A DNA stretch of 64,000 nucleotides from Azospirillum cavernae (GCF_003590795.1 NZ_QYUL01000002.1:62001-126000), one strand, 5' to 3'; shown: positions 1-9,071, counted from the first letter of the stretch. The notes: generated by a model not told the origin, from the sequence alone. Program-made: numbers and translations.

Positions 1-350
1 TCAAGGCCCTGTCGGGCGGTCAACGCCAGTCGGTCGCCATCGCCCGCGCCATCCATTTCAACGCGCGGGTTCTCATTATGGACGAACCCACCGCCGCGCT
101 GGGTCCGGCGGAGACCAAACAGGTTGGCGATCTGGTGCTGCAACTGAAAAAGGAAGGCATCGGCATCTTCCTGATTTCCCACGACATCCACGACGTGTTC
201 GATCTGGCCGACCGCCTGCATGTGATGAAAAACGGCAAGCTGGTCGGCAGCGCCCGCGTGGCCGACGTCACCAAGGACGAGGTGCTGGGCATGATTATCA
301 TGGGCAAATGCCCGCCCGCCGCGACGCCGGGGCCGGGCGCGTCGAGTTGA
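1..350 (+). CDS. Sugar ABC transporter ATP-binding protein, C-terminal fragment
   Basis: Only the last 115 residues are visible; the reading frame enters from the left edge (first full codon at 3) and stops at 350. The ABC signature LSGGQRQ is followed by the Walker B stretch [11 protein letters not shown] and the switch segment [15 protein letters not shown], which are typical of ribose/xylose-type importer ATPases. The protein would couple ATP hydrolysis to sugar uptake at the inner membrane. The rest of the transporter operon must lie to the left. It is convergent with the operon ending at 437. The exact sugar cannot be told from this fragment. Confidence 0.85.
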   Translation, partial: KALSGGQRQSVAIARAIHFNARVLIMDEPTAALGPAETKQVGDLVLQLKKEGIGIFLISHDIHDVFDLADRLHVMKNGKLVGSARVADVTKDEVLGMIIMGKCPPAATPGPGASS

Positions 351-378
351 AACCGCTCCCAGCGTGTCCGCGTTAAAC

Positions 379-427
379 GGGCGCGTGCTCCCTTCCCCGG
401 CAAACAGGGCAAAGGGGACACGCGCCC
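379..427. terminator. Inverted repeat between convergent genes, likely bidirectional terminator
   Basis: GGGCGCGTG (379-387) pairs perfectly with CACGCGCCC (419-427). It lies in the 86-bp gap between two convergent stop codons (350 and 437). There is no strong T-run, so termination is inferred from position and stem. Confidence 0.45.
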
Positions 428-436
428 AACCCATCT

Positions 437-1504
437 TTAGCGTTCGATTTCCTTGTTCCAGCGCTGGTTCCAATCCGGGCGCTTTTCGTTGATGACGTCC
501 CAATCAACCGTGTTGGCGGTTTTCATGTAGCCCTGGAACTTGCCCATCGCGTCGGCCACTTCCGCCGGCGCCGACACCTTGGTGTTGGACGGAATCTGCG
601 CGCCGAACTTCAGCGCGGCGAGTTGCGCCTCCTGGCCCAGCAGATAGGCGGCGAGCTTTTGCGCGGCGGCGTTGTCGGGGTTCTTGTTCACCACGCACTG
701 GCCGACCATCAGCACGACCGAGCCTTCCTTGGGCTGGGCGTATTCCACCGGGATGCCCTTTTCCTTCAGGCTGCCGACGCCGGTCGGGGTCAGCGGGAAG
801 ATGGCGGCTTCGCCGGTCTGCACCATTTCGGCGATCTTGGCGGAGCTGGGGATGTATTCCAGCACGTTCGGGCCGATGGTCTTGCGCCAGGTGGTGAAGC
901 CGGGATCGACGTTGGTTTCCGTCCCGCCCTGAATGCGGTTGTACATCAGGAAGGCGTGCAGGCCGAAGGTGCTGCTGGACGCCGACTGGACGACGATCTT
1001 GCCCTTGTATTTGGGATCGGCCAAATCCATCCAGGAGGTCGGGGCGGCCCAGCCCTTTTCGTCGAACATCTTCTTGTTGTAGGCCAGTCCGGTCATGCCC
1101 ATGTTGACGCCGACCGCCATGTCGCCCTTCATGCGGGAGGACGGGTAGACCTCGTCCAGCACCGGCGAGGCTTCGGTCTTCTGGCACAGCCCCATGCCGA
1201 TGGCGCGGTACATCAGGCCATCGTCCAGGAAGACGACGTGCATTTGCGGGTTGTCCTTCTGCGCCTGAAGCTTGGCGAGAATGTCGGACGAAGTGCCGGG
1301 TACCACCACCACCTTGATGCCGGTCGCCTTCTCAAAAGCCGGGAAGACGTTTTCGGTGTAGGTTTTCTCCATCGTGCCGCCGTTCATGCCGATGTAGACC
1401 GTCTTGGTCTGCGCGGCGGCGGGCGACGAGAGGGCCAGACCAACGGCCAGACCAAGGGCGGCGGTGGCAAGGCCGGTGCGGGGCAGCGAACGCGGGATGG
1501 GCAT
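437..1504 (-). CDS. Polyamine-type ABC transporter substrate-binding protein (PotD-like)
   Basis: A 355-residue periplasmic binding protein. The ATG at 1504 is preceded by AGGAGG at good spacing. The first 30 or so residues are a signal peptide (basic start, hydrophobic core, cleavage near SPAAAQ). The mature part starts TKTVYIGMNGGTMEKTYTE and has the extracellular solute-binding family 1/8 layout seen in PotD-like proteins. It is the last gene of a leftward operon whose other members are a Pot-type ATPase, two permeases and a three-part oxidoreductase, so it should deliver that oxidoreductase's substrate to the permease. A putrescine/spermidine, amino-acid-derived or opine-like ligand is possible; the sequence does not decide. 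Confidence 0.85.
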   Translation of the reverse strand: MPIPRSLPRTGLATAALGLAVGLALSSPAAAQTKTVYIGMNGGTMEKTYTENVFPAFEKATGIKVVVVPGTSSDILAKLQAQKDNPQMHVVFLDDGLMYRAIGMGLCQKTEASPVLDEVYPSSRMKGDMAVGVNMGMTGLAYNKKMFDEKGWAAPTSWMDLADPKYKGKIVVQSASSSTFGLHAFLMYNRIQGGTETNVDPGFTTWRKTIGPNVLEYIPSSAKIAEMVQTGEAAIFPLTPTGVGSLKEKGIPVEYAQPKEGSVVLMVGQCVVNKNPDNAAAQKLAAYLLGQEAQLAALKFGAQIPSNTKVSAPAEVADAMGKFQGYMKTANTVDWDVINEKRPDWNQRWNKEIER

Positions 1505-1530
1505 GGCGGTCCTCCTGGTTGGATGAAGTC

Positions 1531-2649
1531 TTACGGGGTGGGCGGGAAACGGTCGATGCGGAAGGCGTCCAGCGGGGCTGAGCTGTGGCCGTCGCGCACC
1601 AGTTCGGCCAACGCCTCCCCCACCGCCAGGCCGATCTGGAAGCCGGCGCCGGAAAAGCCGAAGGCGTGGAACAGGTTGGGGGTGGTGCGGCTGGGGCCGA
1701 CAATGGGGTTTCGGTCGGGCGTGTAGCCCTCCACCCCGGTCCAGCAGCGGATGACATGGGCCTTGGCGATTTGCGGAAACAGCTCCGCCGCGTCGCGCAT
1801 CAGAGTCAAAACGGCGTCGCGCTGCGGGCGGGCGCGGTCGGCGTCCAGCGCGAAGCCGCGCCCGCCGCCAACCACCATGTTGCCACGCGGCGCCTGCCGG
1901 CCATAAACCCCGCCGCCCTCGACCCCGATGTTGACGGCGAGAAAGCGCGGCAGCGGTTCGGTGACGGCCATGTTGGGGTGCAGGGATTCCAGCGGAACCG
2001 GCTCGCCAAAGGCCGTGGCGATCCGCTGTGACCACGCGCCCGCCGTGTTCAGCAGGAAACGCGCGTTCACCTCCAACCCGCCGCCGCACAGCAGGGTGAA
2101 GCGGTCGTCGTCGCGCTCCACCCGGTCCACCGGGGTCTGTTCGCGCACCACCGCGCCCAACGCGGCGGCGGCGCGGGCGAAGGCGGGGGAGACGAGGCGC
2201 GGGTTGGCGTGGCCGTCCTCCGGGCAGAGGGAGCCGCCGACCGCCCGGTCGCCCAGCGCCGGAAAGCGGCGGCGGAACGCGTCTCCGGCGATGATCTCCA
2301 GATCCAGGCCAAACCCGGCGCTGCGCTCCTGATAGTCGATCAACGCTTGCAGATCGGTTTCGCTGCGCGCCAGCTTGAGATGACCGGAGCGGATGTATTC
2401 GGCGTCGGTCCCCAGCAGCGCGGGCAGGCGGCCCCAAATAGCGTGGGCGCGCTGGGACAGCGGCAGTTGCTCCAGCGGGCGGCCCTGGCGGCGCACCCCG
2501 CCGAAATTGACGCCGCTGGCCTTGGCCCCGCACCAATCGCGCTCCAGCAGCGTGACGGTAAAGCCCATCTGGCGCAGGAACAGGGCGGCGGATCCGCCGA
2601 CGATGCCGCCGCCGACGATGGCGACGTCGCACCCGATGATCTCTCTCAT
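1531..2649 (-). CDS. FAD-dependent oxidoreductase (DAO family; HcnC / opine oxidase beta-like)
   Basis: A 372-residue protein of the D-amino-acid oxidase/glycine oxidase family. The N-terminal dinucleotide-binding motif VAIVGGGIVGGS lies at about residues 9-20 and the C-terminal FAD motif FHAFGFSGAGFQIG near 325-340. The start overlaps the stop of the upstream flavoprotein by 4 bp, indicating translational coupling. The partners directly upstream are a pyridine-nucleotide-type flavoprotein with an Fe-S tail and a small [2Fe-2S] protein. That A-B-C order is shared by HcnABC and by opine/octopine oxidases. Within such complexes this is the catalytic subunit that oxidises the amine carbon. Confidence 0.85.
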   Translation of the reverse strand: MREIIGCDVAIVGGGIVGGSAALFLRQMGFTVTLLERDWCGAKASGVNFGGVRRQGRPLEQLPLSQRAHAIWGRLPALLGTDAEYIRSGHLKLARSETDLQALIDYQERSAGFGLDLEIIAGDAFRRRFPALGDRAVGGSLCPEDGHANPRLVSPAFARAAAALGAVVREQTPVDRVERDDDRFTLLCGGGLEVNARFLLNTAGAWSQRIATAFGEPVPLESLHPNMAVTEPLPRFLAVNIGVEGGGVYGRQAPRGNMVVGGGRGFALDADRARPQRDAVLTLMRDAAELFPQIAKAHVIRCWTGVEGYTPDRNPIVGPSRTTPNLFHAFGFSGAGFQIGLAVGEALAELVRDGHSSAPLDAFRIDRFPPTP

Positions 2650-4073
2650 GACGCCGCCGCCTCAAACCGGGGGGTGGCGGAGACGGGCAAGGGCTTGATC
2701 GGCGGTTGGGCGCGCAACCGCCCCACCCCGTCCGGCCCGGTTCCCAGCGCGCGGGCCAGCAACTCGGTCGCCGCCGCCGCGCACATCCGCCCCTGGCAAC
2801 GGCCCATCCCAAGCCGGGTCAACGCCTTGGCCCGGTTGATCTCGCGGGCCTGACTGTTGACGGCGACGGCGCGCAGCGTCCCGGCGGCCACCCCTTCACA
2901 ACGGCAAATCATGGTGTCGTCGGCGATGGAGTCGGCCCAATCCGCCGGAAAGGGAAAGGCGGCGGACAGCGCCCGGCGAAAGGCGGCGACGCGCGACAGG
3001 CGGCGGTCCAGCGCCGTCGCCCGCCCGGCGTCGAACGGCAGCCCGGCGTCCTCCAGCAGCGCCAAGGCGGCGCGTTCCCCAGCCAATTCCGCCGCGTCAG
3101 CCCCGGCGACGCCGCCGCCGTCACCGGCGACATAGACGCCCGCGACCGAACTGCGCCCCGCCGCGTCGCGTTCGGGCAACCACGCCCGATCCATCGCGTC
3201 GAAGCGAAAACGGCAACCCGCGAGATCGGCCAGTTGGGTTTCCGACCGCAGGCCAAGCCCATAGGCGACGGCGTCGCAGTCCACCCGCATCTCCCGCCCA
3301 CCCGCTTGCCCGGCGTCCCGCCAGACCAGAGCGCTCACCCGCCCGTCCCCCTCGACGCGGACGGGGCGGGCACCGTTGTGGATGGGCACGCCATGGGCGC
3401 GCAGCCAACCGACATACCACAGCCCCTTGGCCAGGGTGACGGGATCGCGCAGCATGCCCGACAGCGCGCGGGCCTGAACCGGCAGCGGCGTCGTGTCGAA
3501 CACCCCGGCCACCTCGACCCCGGCCTTCAGATACTGATAGGCGACCAGATAGAGCAGCGGCCCGGTTCCCAAAAAGGCCACCCGCTTGCCCACCGTGCAG
3601 CCCTGGAACTTCAAGGCGACCTGCGAACCACCCAGCGTGAAGACGCCGGGCAAGGTCCAGCCGGGAAAGGGCAAAACCCGGTCGGTCGCCCCGGTCGCCA
3701 AAATCAGATGGGTGAAGGGAACCGTCTCCGTCCGCCCGTCGCACAACAGGTCAAGCGCGCTCTCTTCGCAGTTCCACACCAGCGTGCGCGGGCGGTGATC
3801 GACGCGGTCGCGCAAACCGTCCAGCGTCCGGTGCAGCGCGTCGGCCTTGGCGGCCTCGAACCCGTACAGCGCCGCTTTGGAACGGGTGAAGCCGCCGTCG
3901 GGCGGTTGGCGGTAAATCTGGCCGCCGCCACGCGCCGCCTCGTCGATCATCAGCGGGCGCAGACCGGCGGCGACCAGCCGTTCCGCCGCGCGAACGCCCG
4001 CCGGGCCTGCGCCGACGATGACGGGTTGGATGGCGCCCGGTTGGATCACGCTCGATTGAAACGGGGCCGTCAT
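2646..4073 (-). CDS. FAD/NAD(P)-binding oxidoreductase with C-terminal [2Fe-2S] domain (HcnB / opine oxidase alpha-like)
   Basis: A 475-residue flavoprotein. The ATG at 4073 overlaps the preceding gene's stop by 4 bp; the frame is open further upstream, but that part is a shadow. The FAD motif VIVGAGPAG lies at residues 18-26, and a second nucleotide-binding motif GKRVAFLGTGPLLYL lies mid-protein. The C-terminal region carries a CRC...RCQGRMC cysteine set of the BFD-like [2Fe-2S] type. It resembles subunit A of opine oxidases and HcnB. It probably passes electrons from the DAO-like subunit (1531-2649) through its Fe-S centre to the quinone pool or another acceptor. Confidence 0.82.
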   Translation of the reverse strand: MTAPFQSSVIQPGAIQPVIVGAGPAGVRAAERLVAAGLRPLMIDEAARGGGQIYRQPPDGGFTRSKAALYGFEAAKADALHRTLDGLRDRVDHRPRTLVWNCEESALDLLCDGRTETVPFTHLILATGATDRVLPFPGWTLPGVFTLGGSQVALKFQGCTVGKRVAFLGTGPLLYLVAYQYLKAGVEVAGVFDTTPLPVQARALSGMLRDPVTLAKGLWYVGWLRAHGVPIHNGARPVRVEGDGRVSALVWRDAGQAGGREMRVDCDAVAYGLGLRSETQLADLAGCRFRFDAMDRAWLPERDAAGRSSVAGVYVAGDGGGVAGADAAELAGERAALALLEDAGLPFDAGRATALDRRLSRVAAFRRALSAAFPFPADWADSIADDTMICRCEGVAAGTLRAVAVNSQAREINRAKALTRLGMGRCQGRMCAAAATELLARALGTGPDGVGRLRAQPPIKPLPVSATPRFEAAAS

Positions 4074-4387
4074 GACGCCGACTCCCCGGACGCGGCCTCG
4101 GCGGCCCATTCGCTGGCGCTGACCAGCCGCAGCCCCTCGGCGATGAAGGTTCCGCAGGCGCGCAGCCGCTCGCCCTCCTCCGTCCGCACCCAGCAATCCT
4201 GACAGGCCCCCATCAGGCAAAAACCGGCGCGCGGGCTGTCGGCGAACTCCGACCGGCGCAACTGGTCGCCGTTGGTCAACATGGCGGTCAGGATCGTGTC
4301 GCCCTCCAGCGCTTCGGCCGGGCGGCCGTCGAGCGTGAAGCGGACCACGCGGCGGCCCTGTTCGGCCACCCGCTGCAACAAAGCCAT
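4070..4387 (-). CDS. Small (2Fe-2S)-binding subunit (HcnA-like)
   Basis: A 105-residue ferredoxin-like protein with four spaced cysteines, C57, C62, C65 and C78 (FCLMGACQDC and RACGTF), the pattern of Fer2_4 subunits of HCN synthase, opine and sarcosine-type oxidases. The ATG at 4387 has GGAAGAG upstream. It is followed by the two flavoprotein genes with 4-bp overlaps, so the three should be made in stoichiometric amounts. The transporter genes around it suggest that the complex oxidises an imported amine. Confidence 0.82.
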   Translation of the reverse strand: MALLQRVAEQGRRVVRFTLDGRPAEALEGDTILTAMLTNGDQLRRSEFADSPRAGFCLMGACQDCWVRTEEGERLRACGTFIAEGLRLVSASEWAAEAASGESAS

Positions 4388-4417
4388 GACGATGCTCTTC
4401 CGATTGGGATTCGCCGG

Positions 4418-5212
4418 TCAGTGCTGACCGACGAGGATCCGGTCCAGGCCATAGACGCGGTCAAGCAGCAGAACCGCCACCGCCGTGATTCCCACGATGA
4501 TCGCCGACACCGCCGCCATCATCGGGTCGATGGATTCGGTGGCGTACATGTACATCCGCACCGGCAGCGTCACCGTGGACGGCGAGGTGATGAAGATGGA
4601 CATGGTCAGCTCGTCGAAGCTGTTGATGAAGGCGATCAGCCAGCCGCCGGTGACGCCGGGCAGGATCATCGGCAGGGTGATTCGGCGGAACACCGTCGCC
4701 TCGCTCGCCCCCAGCGAATAGGCCGCCTGCTCCACGCTGCGGTCAAAGCCGGTGATGGCGGCGATCAGCAGGCGCATGACATAGGGGGTGACGATGACGA
4801 TGTGCGCCGCCACCAGCCAGCCGAAGCTACCCGTCGCCCCGACCAGCGCGAACAGCCGCAGCATCGCCACGCCCAGCACCAGATGCGGGATGATGAGCGG
4901 CGACAGGAACAGCGTGTTGAGAAAGCCGCGCCCGCGAAACTCCCAGCGGGTGATCGCCAAGGCCGCCGGAACCGCCAGCGCCACCGCCAGCGTCGCCGAC
5001 AGCAAGGCCAGCCACAGGCTGTTCCAAAAGGATTGCACGAAGTCCGGGTGATGGAACACCGCCTGGAACCAGCGCAGCGAGAATCCGCGCGTCGGCAGCG
5101 ACAGCGTGTTTTCCGGGGTGAAGGCGACCAGACAGACGATCACCAGCGGCGCCAGCATGAACAGGACGACCAGCGTGTGAAAGATCAGGGCCAAGGGTCC
5201 GTTGCGGGTCAT
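4418..5212 (-). CDS. ABC transporter permease (PotC-like)
   Basis: A 264-residue inner-membrane permease with about six hydrophobic segments, beginning with an N-terminal one near residues 8-30. It has the EAA loop typical of binding-protein-dependent importers (EQAAYSLGASEATVFRRITL, about 160-180). It lies 7 bp downstream of the partner permease, which fits the PotB-PotC arrangement. The sequence LLLDRVYGLDRILVGQH near the end is characteristic of PotC-type subunits. Confidence 0.88.
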   Translation of the reverse strand: MTRNGPLALIFHTLVVLFMLAPLVIVCLVAFTPENTLSLPTRGFSLRWFQAVFHHPDFVQSFWNSLWLALLSATLAVALAVPAALAITRWEFRGRGFLNTLFLSPLIIPHLVLGVAMLRLFALVGATGSFGWLVAAHIVIVTPYVMRLLIAAITGFDRSVEQAAYSLGASEATVFRRITLPMILPGVTGGWLIAFINSFDELTMSIFITSPSTVTLPVRMYMYATESIDPMMAAVSAIIVGITAVAVLLLDRVYGLDRILVGQH

Positions 5213-5219
5213 GATGGCC

Positions 5220-6080
5220 TCACCCCAGTCGGCGGCGGTAGTGACCTTCCACGACGCGGTGGTAGGTCAGCATGACGATGAGATTGGCGGCCAGCAGCAA
5301 CACGGCGACCGCCGCCCCCATCGGCCAGTTGAGATCGCTGAGATACTGGTCATAGACGATGGTCGCGACCATCTTCAGCCGCCGCCCGCCCAACAGCCCG
5401 GGAATGGCGAAGGCGCTGGCGCTGAGGCCAAACACGATCAGGCTGCCCGACAGGATGCCCGGCAGAATCTGCGGGGCGACCACCCGAAGGATCGCCGTCC
5501 CGCGCGACGCGCCAAAGGACAGCGCCGCCTGCTCCACCGCCGGATCCAGCTTTTGCAGCGAGGTCCAGACCGGGATGACCATGAAGGGCAGCATCACATG
5601 CACCAGCGCGACGATCACCGTCCCTTCGCTGTACAACAGCCGCATCCGGCCAAAGCCCAGCGCCATCAGCGCCGCGTTGATCGGCCCCTCCGGCCCCAGC
5701 AGCATGCTCCAGCCAAAGGCGCGGACGACGACGGAGACCAGCAGCGGGGCCAACACCACCAGCAGAAACACCGAACGCCACGGGTTGCCCATCCGGCTGA
5801 GGATGTAGGCCTCCGGCACGCCGATCACCACGCAGATCGCGGTCGCCAGGGCGGCCACGCGGAAGGTGCGCAGGAAGATTTCCAGATAATAGCTGTCGGT
5901 CAGCACCGCCAGATAATGGTCCAGCGTGAAGCCGTGGGTCCGCCCGGTCGCGTGCTCGAACTCGTTGAAGGACAACAGCGCGGTCAGGACCAGCGGCGTC
6001 AGGATCAGCGCGGCGAACAGCAGGGCGGCGGGGGCCGACAGGATCAGCGGCGTTGGAAAACGCGGGGCGGCGGCGCTCAT
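5220..6080 (-). CDS. ABC transporter permease (PotB-like)
   Basis: A 286-residue permease starting at the ATG at 6080, whose first base overlaps the stop of the ATPase gene (TGATG arrangement). An upstream in-frame extension to 6344 is non-coding shadow. It has multiple membrane helices, and the EAA loop EQAALSFGASRGTAILRVVA lies near residues 180-200. It pairs with the downstream PotC-like permease to form the translocation channel. Confidence 0.88.
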   Translation of the reverse strand: MSAAAPRFPTPLILSAPAALLFAALILTPLVLTALLSFNEFEHATGRTHGFTLDHYLAVLTDSYYLEIFLRTFRVAALATAICVVIGVPEAYILSRMGNPWRSVFLLVVLAPLLVSVVVRAFGWSMLLGPEGPINAALMALGFGRMRLLYSEGTVIVALVHVMLPFMVIPVWTSLQKLDPAVEQAALSFGASRGTAILRVVAPQILPGILSGSLIVFGLSASAFAIPGLLGGRRLKMVATIVYDQYLSDLNWPMGAAVAVLLLAANLIVMLTYHRVVEGHYRRRLG

Positions 6081-7171
6081 CACTGCGCCTCCAGCGTCGG
6101 GTCCGGCGCTTCGGCCAGACGGCCCCGGTGGACGCGGACGACCGACGGGTTCCAATCGACACCGACCGGAACCCCGGTTTCCAGCGGCGCGGAACCGTCG
6201 TTCGGCGTCACCGCCATCAGCGTGCCAAGCGGCCCGTCGATGTGGTAGAGCCACTGGCTGCCCAGGAAATAGCGTTCGGCCACCCGGCCCGGCAAGCGCC
6301 CCTGCCCAGCCGCGATCAACCGCAGCTTTTCGGGCCGGACGCACAGAGTCACCGTCTCGCCGCTGACCAAACCCCCGGCGTCGATCTCCACCGGAATTCC
6401 GGCCAGCGACACCGAGGCGGCGAGACCGTTGATCGCCTGGACCGTTCCCGGCAGCAGGTTGGTCTTGCCGACGAAGCGCGAAATGAACTCCGTTTCCGGG
6501 TGTTCGTAGATGCGATAAGGCTGGTCGATCTGGGTGATGCGCCCGGCCTCCATCACCACCACGCGGTCGCTGATGGAAAAGGCTTCGGCTTGATCGTGCG
6601 TGACCATCACCGTGGTGGTGCCGACCTTGCGCTGGATGTCGCGCAGCTCGAACTGCATGGCTTCGCGCAGCTTGGCGTCCAGGTTGGACAGCGGCTCGTC
6701 CAGCAGCAGCACCGGCGGGCGGATGACGATGGCGCGGGCCAGGGCGACGCGCTGGCGCTGGCCGCCCGACAATTCGCGCGGGTAGCGCCCGGCGTAGGGC
6801 GACAGATGCACCAGCCCCAGCGCCTCGTCCACGCGGTCTTTGCGTTCGGCCTTGGGCACGCGCTGCATTTCCAGGCCAAAGCTGACGTTGTCGAACACCG
6901 TCATGTGCGGGAACAGCGCGTAGCTTTGGAACACGATGCCCAGCCCGCGCGAATTCGCCTTGGCGTGGGTGATGTCGCGGCCATCGAGCCGGATGGAGCC
7001 GGACGTCGCTTCGACAAAGCCCGCGATCATCTGGAGCGTCGTCGTCTTGCCGCAGCCCGACGGCCCCAGCAGGGAGACGAATTCACCCTTTTCCACCGAC
7101 AGCGTCACGTCGCTGACCGCGTTCAGGGTGCCGTAGCGTTTCGTAATGTCTCTCAATTCGAGGAACGACAC
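6080..7171 (-). CDS. ABC transporter ATP-binding protein (PotA-like)
   Basis: A 363-residue ATPase. Walker A is GPSGCGKTT (36-44), the signature is LSGGQRQRVALARAI, Walker B is LLLDEPLSNLD, and the H-loop is VTHDQAEA. A C-terminal TOBE-like regulatory domain of about 120 residues follows, as in PotA/FbpC proteins. It is the first gene of the leftward operon, and its promoter must lie in 7172-7344, opposite the IclR gene. Confidence 0.9.
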   Translation of the reverse strand: MSFLELRDITKRYGTLNAVSDVTLSVEKGEFVSLLGPSGCGKTTTLQMIAGFVEATSGSIRLDGRDITHAKANSRGLGIVFQSYALFPHMTVFDNVSFGLEMQRVPKAERKDRVDEALGLVHLSPYAGRYPRELSGGQRQRVALARAIVIRPPVLLLDEPLSNLDAKLREAMQFELRDIQRKVGTTTVMVTHDQAEAFSISDRVVVMEAGRITQIDQPYRIYEHPETEFISRFVGKTNLLPGTVQAINGLAASVSLAGIPVEIDAGGLVSGETVTLCVRPEKLRLIAAGQGRLPGRVAERYFLGSQWLYHIDGPLGTLMAVTPNDGSAPLETGVPVGVDWNPSVVRVHRGRLAEAPDPTLEAQ

Positions 7172-7284
7172 CGGGGTTACTCCCTCTTGGTCGGTTGAGC
7201 CTCACCTGTTGGTACGGATGGTTCCGTGTGTGACCGTTTGGCGTCAACGGGCTTTTCCACAGAGAGAAAACTATTTGAGAAAGT

Positions 7285-7299
7285 TTCCGATATGCGGAA
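7285..7299. promoter_or_regulatory. Inverted repeat TTCCG-N5-CGGAA, possible IclR operator
   Basis: TTCCG (7285-7289) and CGGAA (7295-7299) are exact inverted repeats in the divergent intergenic region between the PotA-like and IclR genes. IclR-family proteins commonly bind such TTCC/GGAA dyads to regulate themselves and the divergent operon. Assignment is by position and motif only. Confidence 0.4.
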
Positions 7300-7344
7300 T
7301 AAGTGACCCGGAATCGCCATCATGCCTTTGGACAGGATCAACCG

Positions 7345-8166
7345 ATGACCAGTGACGACGCGGGCGCGAAATCCAGCTTGCAACGTGGCGTCGCCATTTT
7401 GCGCCTGCTCGCCGACAGCAACGAATCCGGGGCGCGGCTGACCGACATCGCCCGCGATCTGGGCCTGACCCCGCCCACCGTCCACCGCATCCTGAAGACG
7501 CTGGTCGAGGAGGGCATGGTGGAATCGGACAAGACGACCAAGCGCTACCGGCTGGGCATCGACCTGTTCACCATGGCGGCGCGGGCGGGCAACCCGAACA
7601 ATCTGCGCGACATCTGCCGCCCGATCATGCTGCGCCTGTCGGCCACCTTGCGCGACACCATTTTCCTGCTGGTGCGCAGCGGCTTCGACGCCGTGTGCCT
7701 GGACCGCAGCGAGGGGCCGTTTCCCATCCGCTCCTTCACCGGCGACATCGGCGGGCGGGTGACGCTGGGGGTGGGCCAGGGCAGCCTCGCCATCCTCGCC
7801 TTCCTGCCGGACGAGGAGCGGGAGGAGGTCATCCGTTTCAACCTGCCGCGCATGCAGGGCGTCGGCGTGTTGGACGAGGTGTATTTGCGCACCGAAATCG
7901 CGCGGGTGCGGGATCTGGGCTACGCCAGCCGCTCCACCGGCCTGTTGCCCGGCATGTCGGGCGTCGCCGTGCCGGTGTTGGACCGCGAAGGCCACGCCGT
8001 CGCCGCGCTCAGCGTCGGCACCATCACCGAACGGCTGAACGAGGAACGTTTGCCGGTGGTGGTGGACATCCTCAAACGCGAGGCCGCCGGGGTGCGGCGC
8101 CAATTGAACCCCTTCGATCCGGTGCTGCGCCGCCCGGCGGCGGTGCTGGGCAGCGGCGCGGCGTGA
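7345..8166 (+). CDS. IclR-family transcriptional regulator
   Basis: A 273-residue regulator if started at the ATG at 7345; an upstream GTG at 7303 would add 14 unlikely residues. The N-terminal winged HTH reads SLQRGVAILRLLADS... GLTPPTVHRILKTL (about 10-60), and the C-terminal IclR effector domain runs from about 85 to 255, including VPVLDREGHAVAALSV. It is divergent from the ABC/oxidoreductase operon and is probably its substrate-responsive controller. Confidence 0.9.
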   Translation: MTSDDAGAKSSLQRGVAILRLLADSNESGARLTDIARDLGLTPPTVHRILKTLVEEGMVESDKTTKRYRLGIDLFTMAARAGNPNNLRDICRPIMLRLSATLRDTIFLLVRSGFDAVCLDRSEGPFPIRSFTGDIGGRVTLGVGQGSLAILAFLPDEEREEVIRFNLPRMQGVGVLDEVYLRTEIARVRDLGYASRSTGLLPGMSGVAVPVLDREGHAVAALSVGTITERLNEERLPVVVDILKREAAGVRRQLNPFDPVLRRPAAVLGSGAA

Positions 8167-8198
8167 CCGGAAGCCGCCGCCAACGGGACGATTTTATC

Positions 8199-8225
8199 GA
8201 GTGCTTTTTGCCATAAAAAGCACTC
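8199..8225. terminator. 11-bp perfect hairpin downstream of the IclR gene
   Basis: GAGTGCTTTTT (8199-8209) and AAAAAGCACTC (8215-8225) form an 11-bp stem with a 5-nt loop, 33 bp after the IclR stop. The T-run is inside the stem, so it may act in either orientation. The rest of 8167-8402 is AT-rich and shows no gene; it should hold the promoter of the next gene. Confidence 0.5.
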
Positions 8226-8402
8226 AAAGCAGGATATCGAGCGTTATCCCCGCCTTAGTCGCCTATACACACAATTGAAATGTTGTTTTTAACTCAGAGA
8301 TAACCCTTATCGCCGCCCTCATGATTCCGGGTCATTTTTTAATAAATCACTGTGCATTATTAAATACGACAGACACGCAATCTTCCCCCTCAGAGTCACT
8401 CT

Positions 8403-8852
8403 ATGACGATTGAAGATATTTTAGCCCGCGACCACCGGGGGCTTTCGGTTCTCATTATCGACGACAACAAATTCACCCGCGACTTGTTGCGCAAGATCCT
8501 GGTGTCCTTTGGAGTTTCCGACATCACCGCCGCCGCCAGCGGCGAGGACGCCTTGCGCCAACTGCACGCCAGCCTGTTCGATCTGGTGATCTGCGACATC
8601 GTCATGGACGGGATGAACGGCATTCAGTTCGTCAAATCCCTGCGCTGCAAAACCGTTCCCGCCGCCAACGCCGAAACGCTGCCCATCATCATGCTGACGG
8701 CACACGCCGATGAAAAACTCGTGATGGCCTCGCTGAAGGCCGGAGCCAACGGTTATTTGGTCAAACCGCTGATTCCCAAACGGCTGATGGCGCTGGTCGC
8801 CAAGCTCTGCCGCAGCACCTTGCCAACCCTGCGGTGTCACAAGCATGGATGA
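8403..8852 (+). CDS. Single-domain response regulator (CheY-like), copy 1
   Basis: A 149-residue stand-alone receiver. The acidic pair is D20-D21 (LIIDDNKFTRD), the phosphoacceptor is D65 (LVICDIVMDGM), T99 sits in MLTAHAD, and K121 in YLVKP. There is no output domain. It is closely similar along its whole length to the next gene (9072-9551), indicating tandem duplication. No histidine kinase lies nearby, so it presumably serves a kinase elsewhere, for example in motility or a phosphorelay. Confidence 0.88.
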   Translation: MTIEDILARDHRGLSVLIIDDNKFTRDLLRKILVSFGVSDITAAASGEDALRQLHASLFDLVICDIVMDGMNGIQFVKSLRCKTVPAANAETLPIIMLTAHADEKLVMASLKAGANGYLVKPLIPKRLMALVAKLCRSTLPTLRCHKHG

Positions 8853-8875
8853 TTCGCGTCATGCTTAAACATGGA

Positions 8876-8920
8876 TTGATTGAATCAAAACATCGTAAAA
8901 TTCTATAAATATTGATTCAA
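8876..8920. repeat. Palindromes TTGATTGAATCAA and TTGATTCAA upstream of receiver copy 2
   Basis: TTGATTGAATCAA (8876-8888) is a perfect palindrome. Its TTGAATCAA half recurs as the inverse TTGATTCAA at 8912-8920. Both lie in the AT-rich 219-bp gap between the two receiver genes, and could be an operator or an RNA hairpin. Confidence 0.4.
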
Positions 8921-9071
8921 TTCGCCGCTGAAATTAACCTGCGGATTGTTTGCTCATGCCATTATGCCGTCAGTGGAAACCCCTAGAAATTTTGTGACCT
9001 TCTTCAAGATTGCCTTCACATTTTGCCTTCACCATTGCGGCCAACGGCTTGTCTGGCAATGAGGCGCAATC

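Noticed and set aside
437..2812. A 791-residue leftward open frame spanning two genes
   Set aside because: Its first two thirds are an out-of-frame reading of the DAO-type oxidoreductase; only the part from 1504 is a gene.
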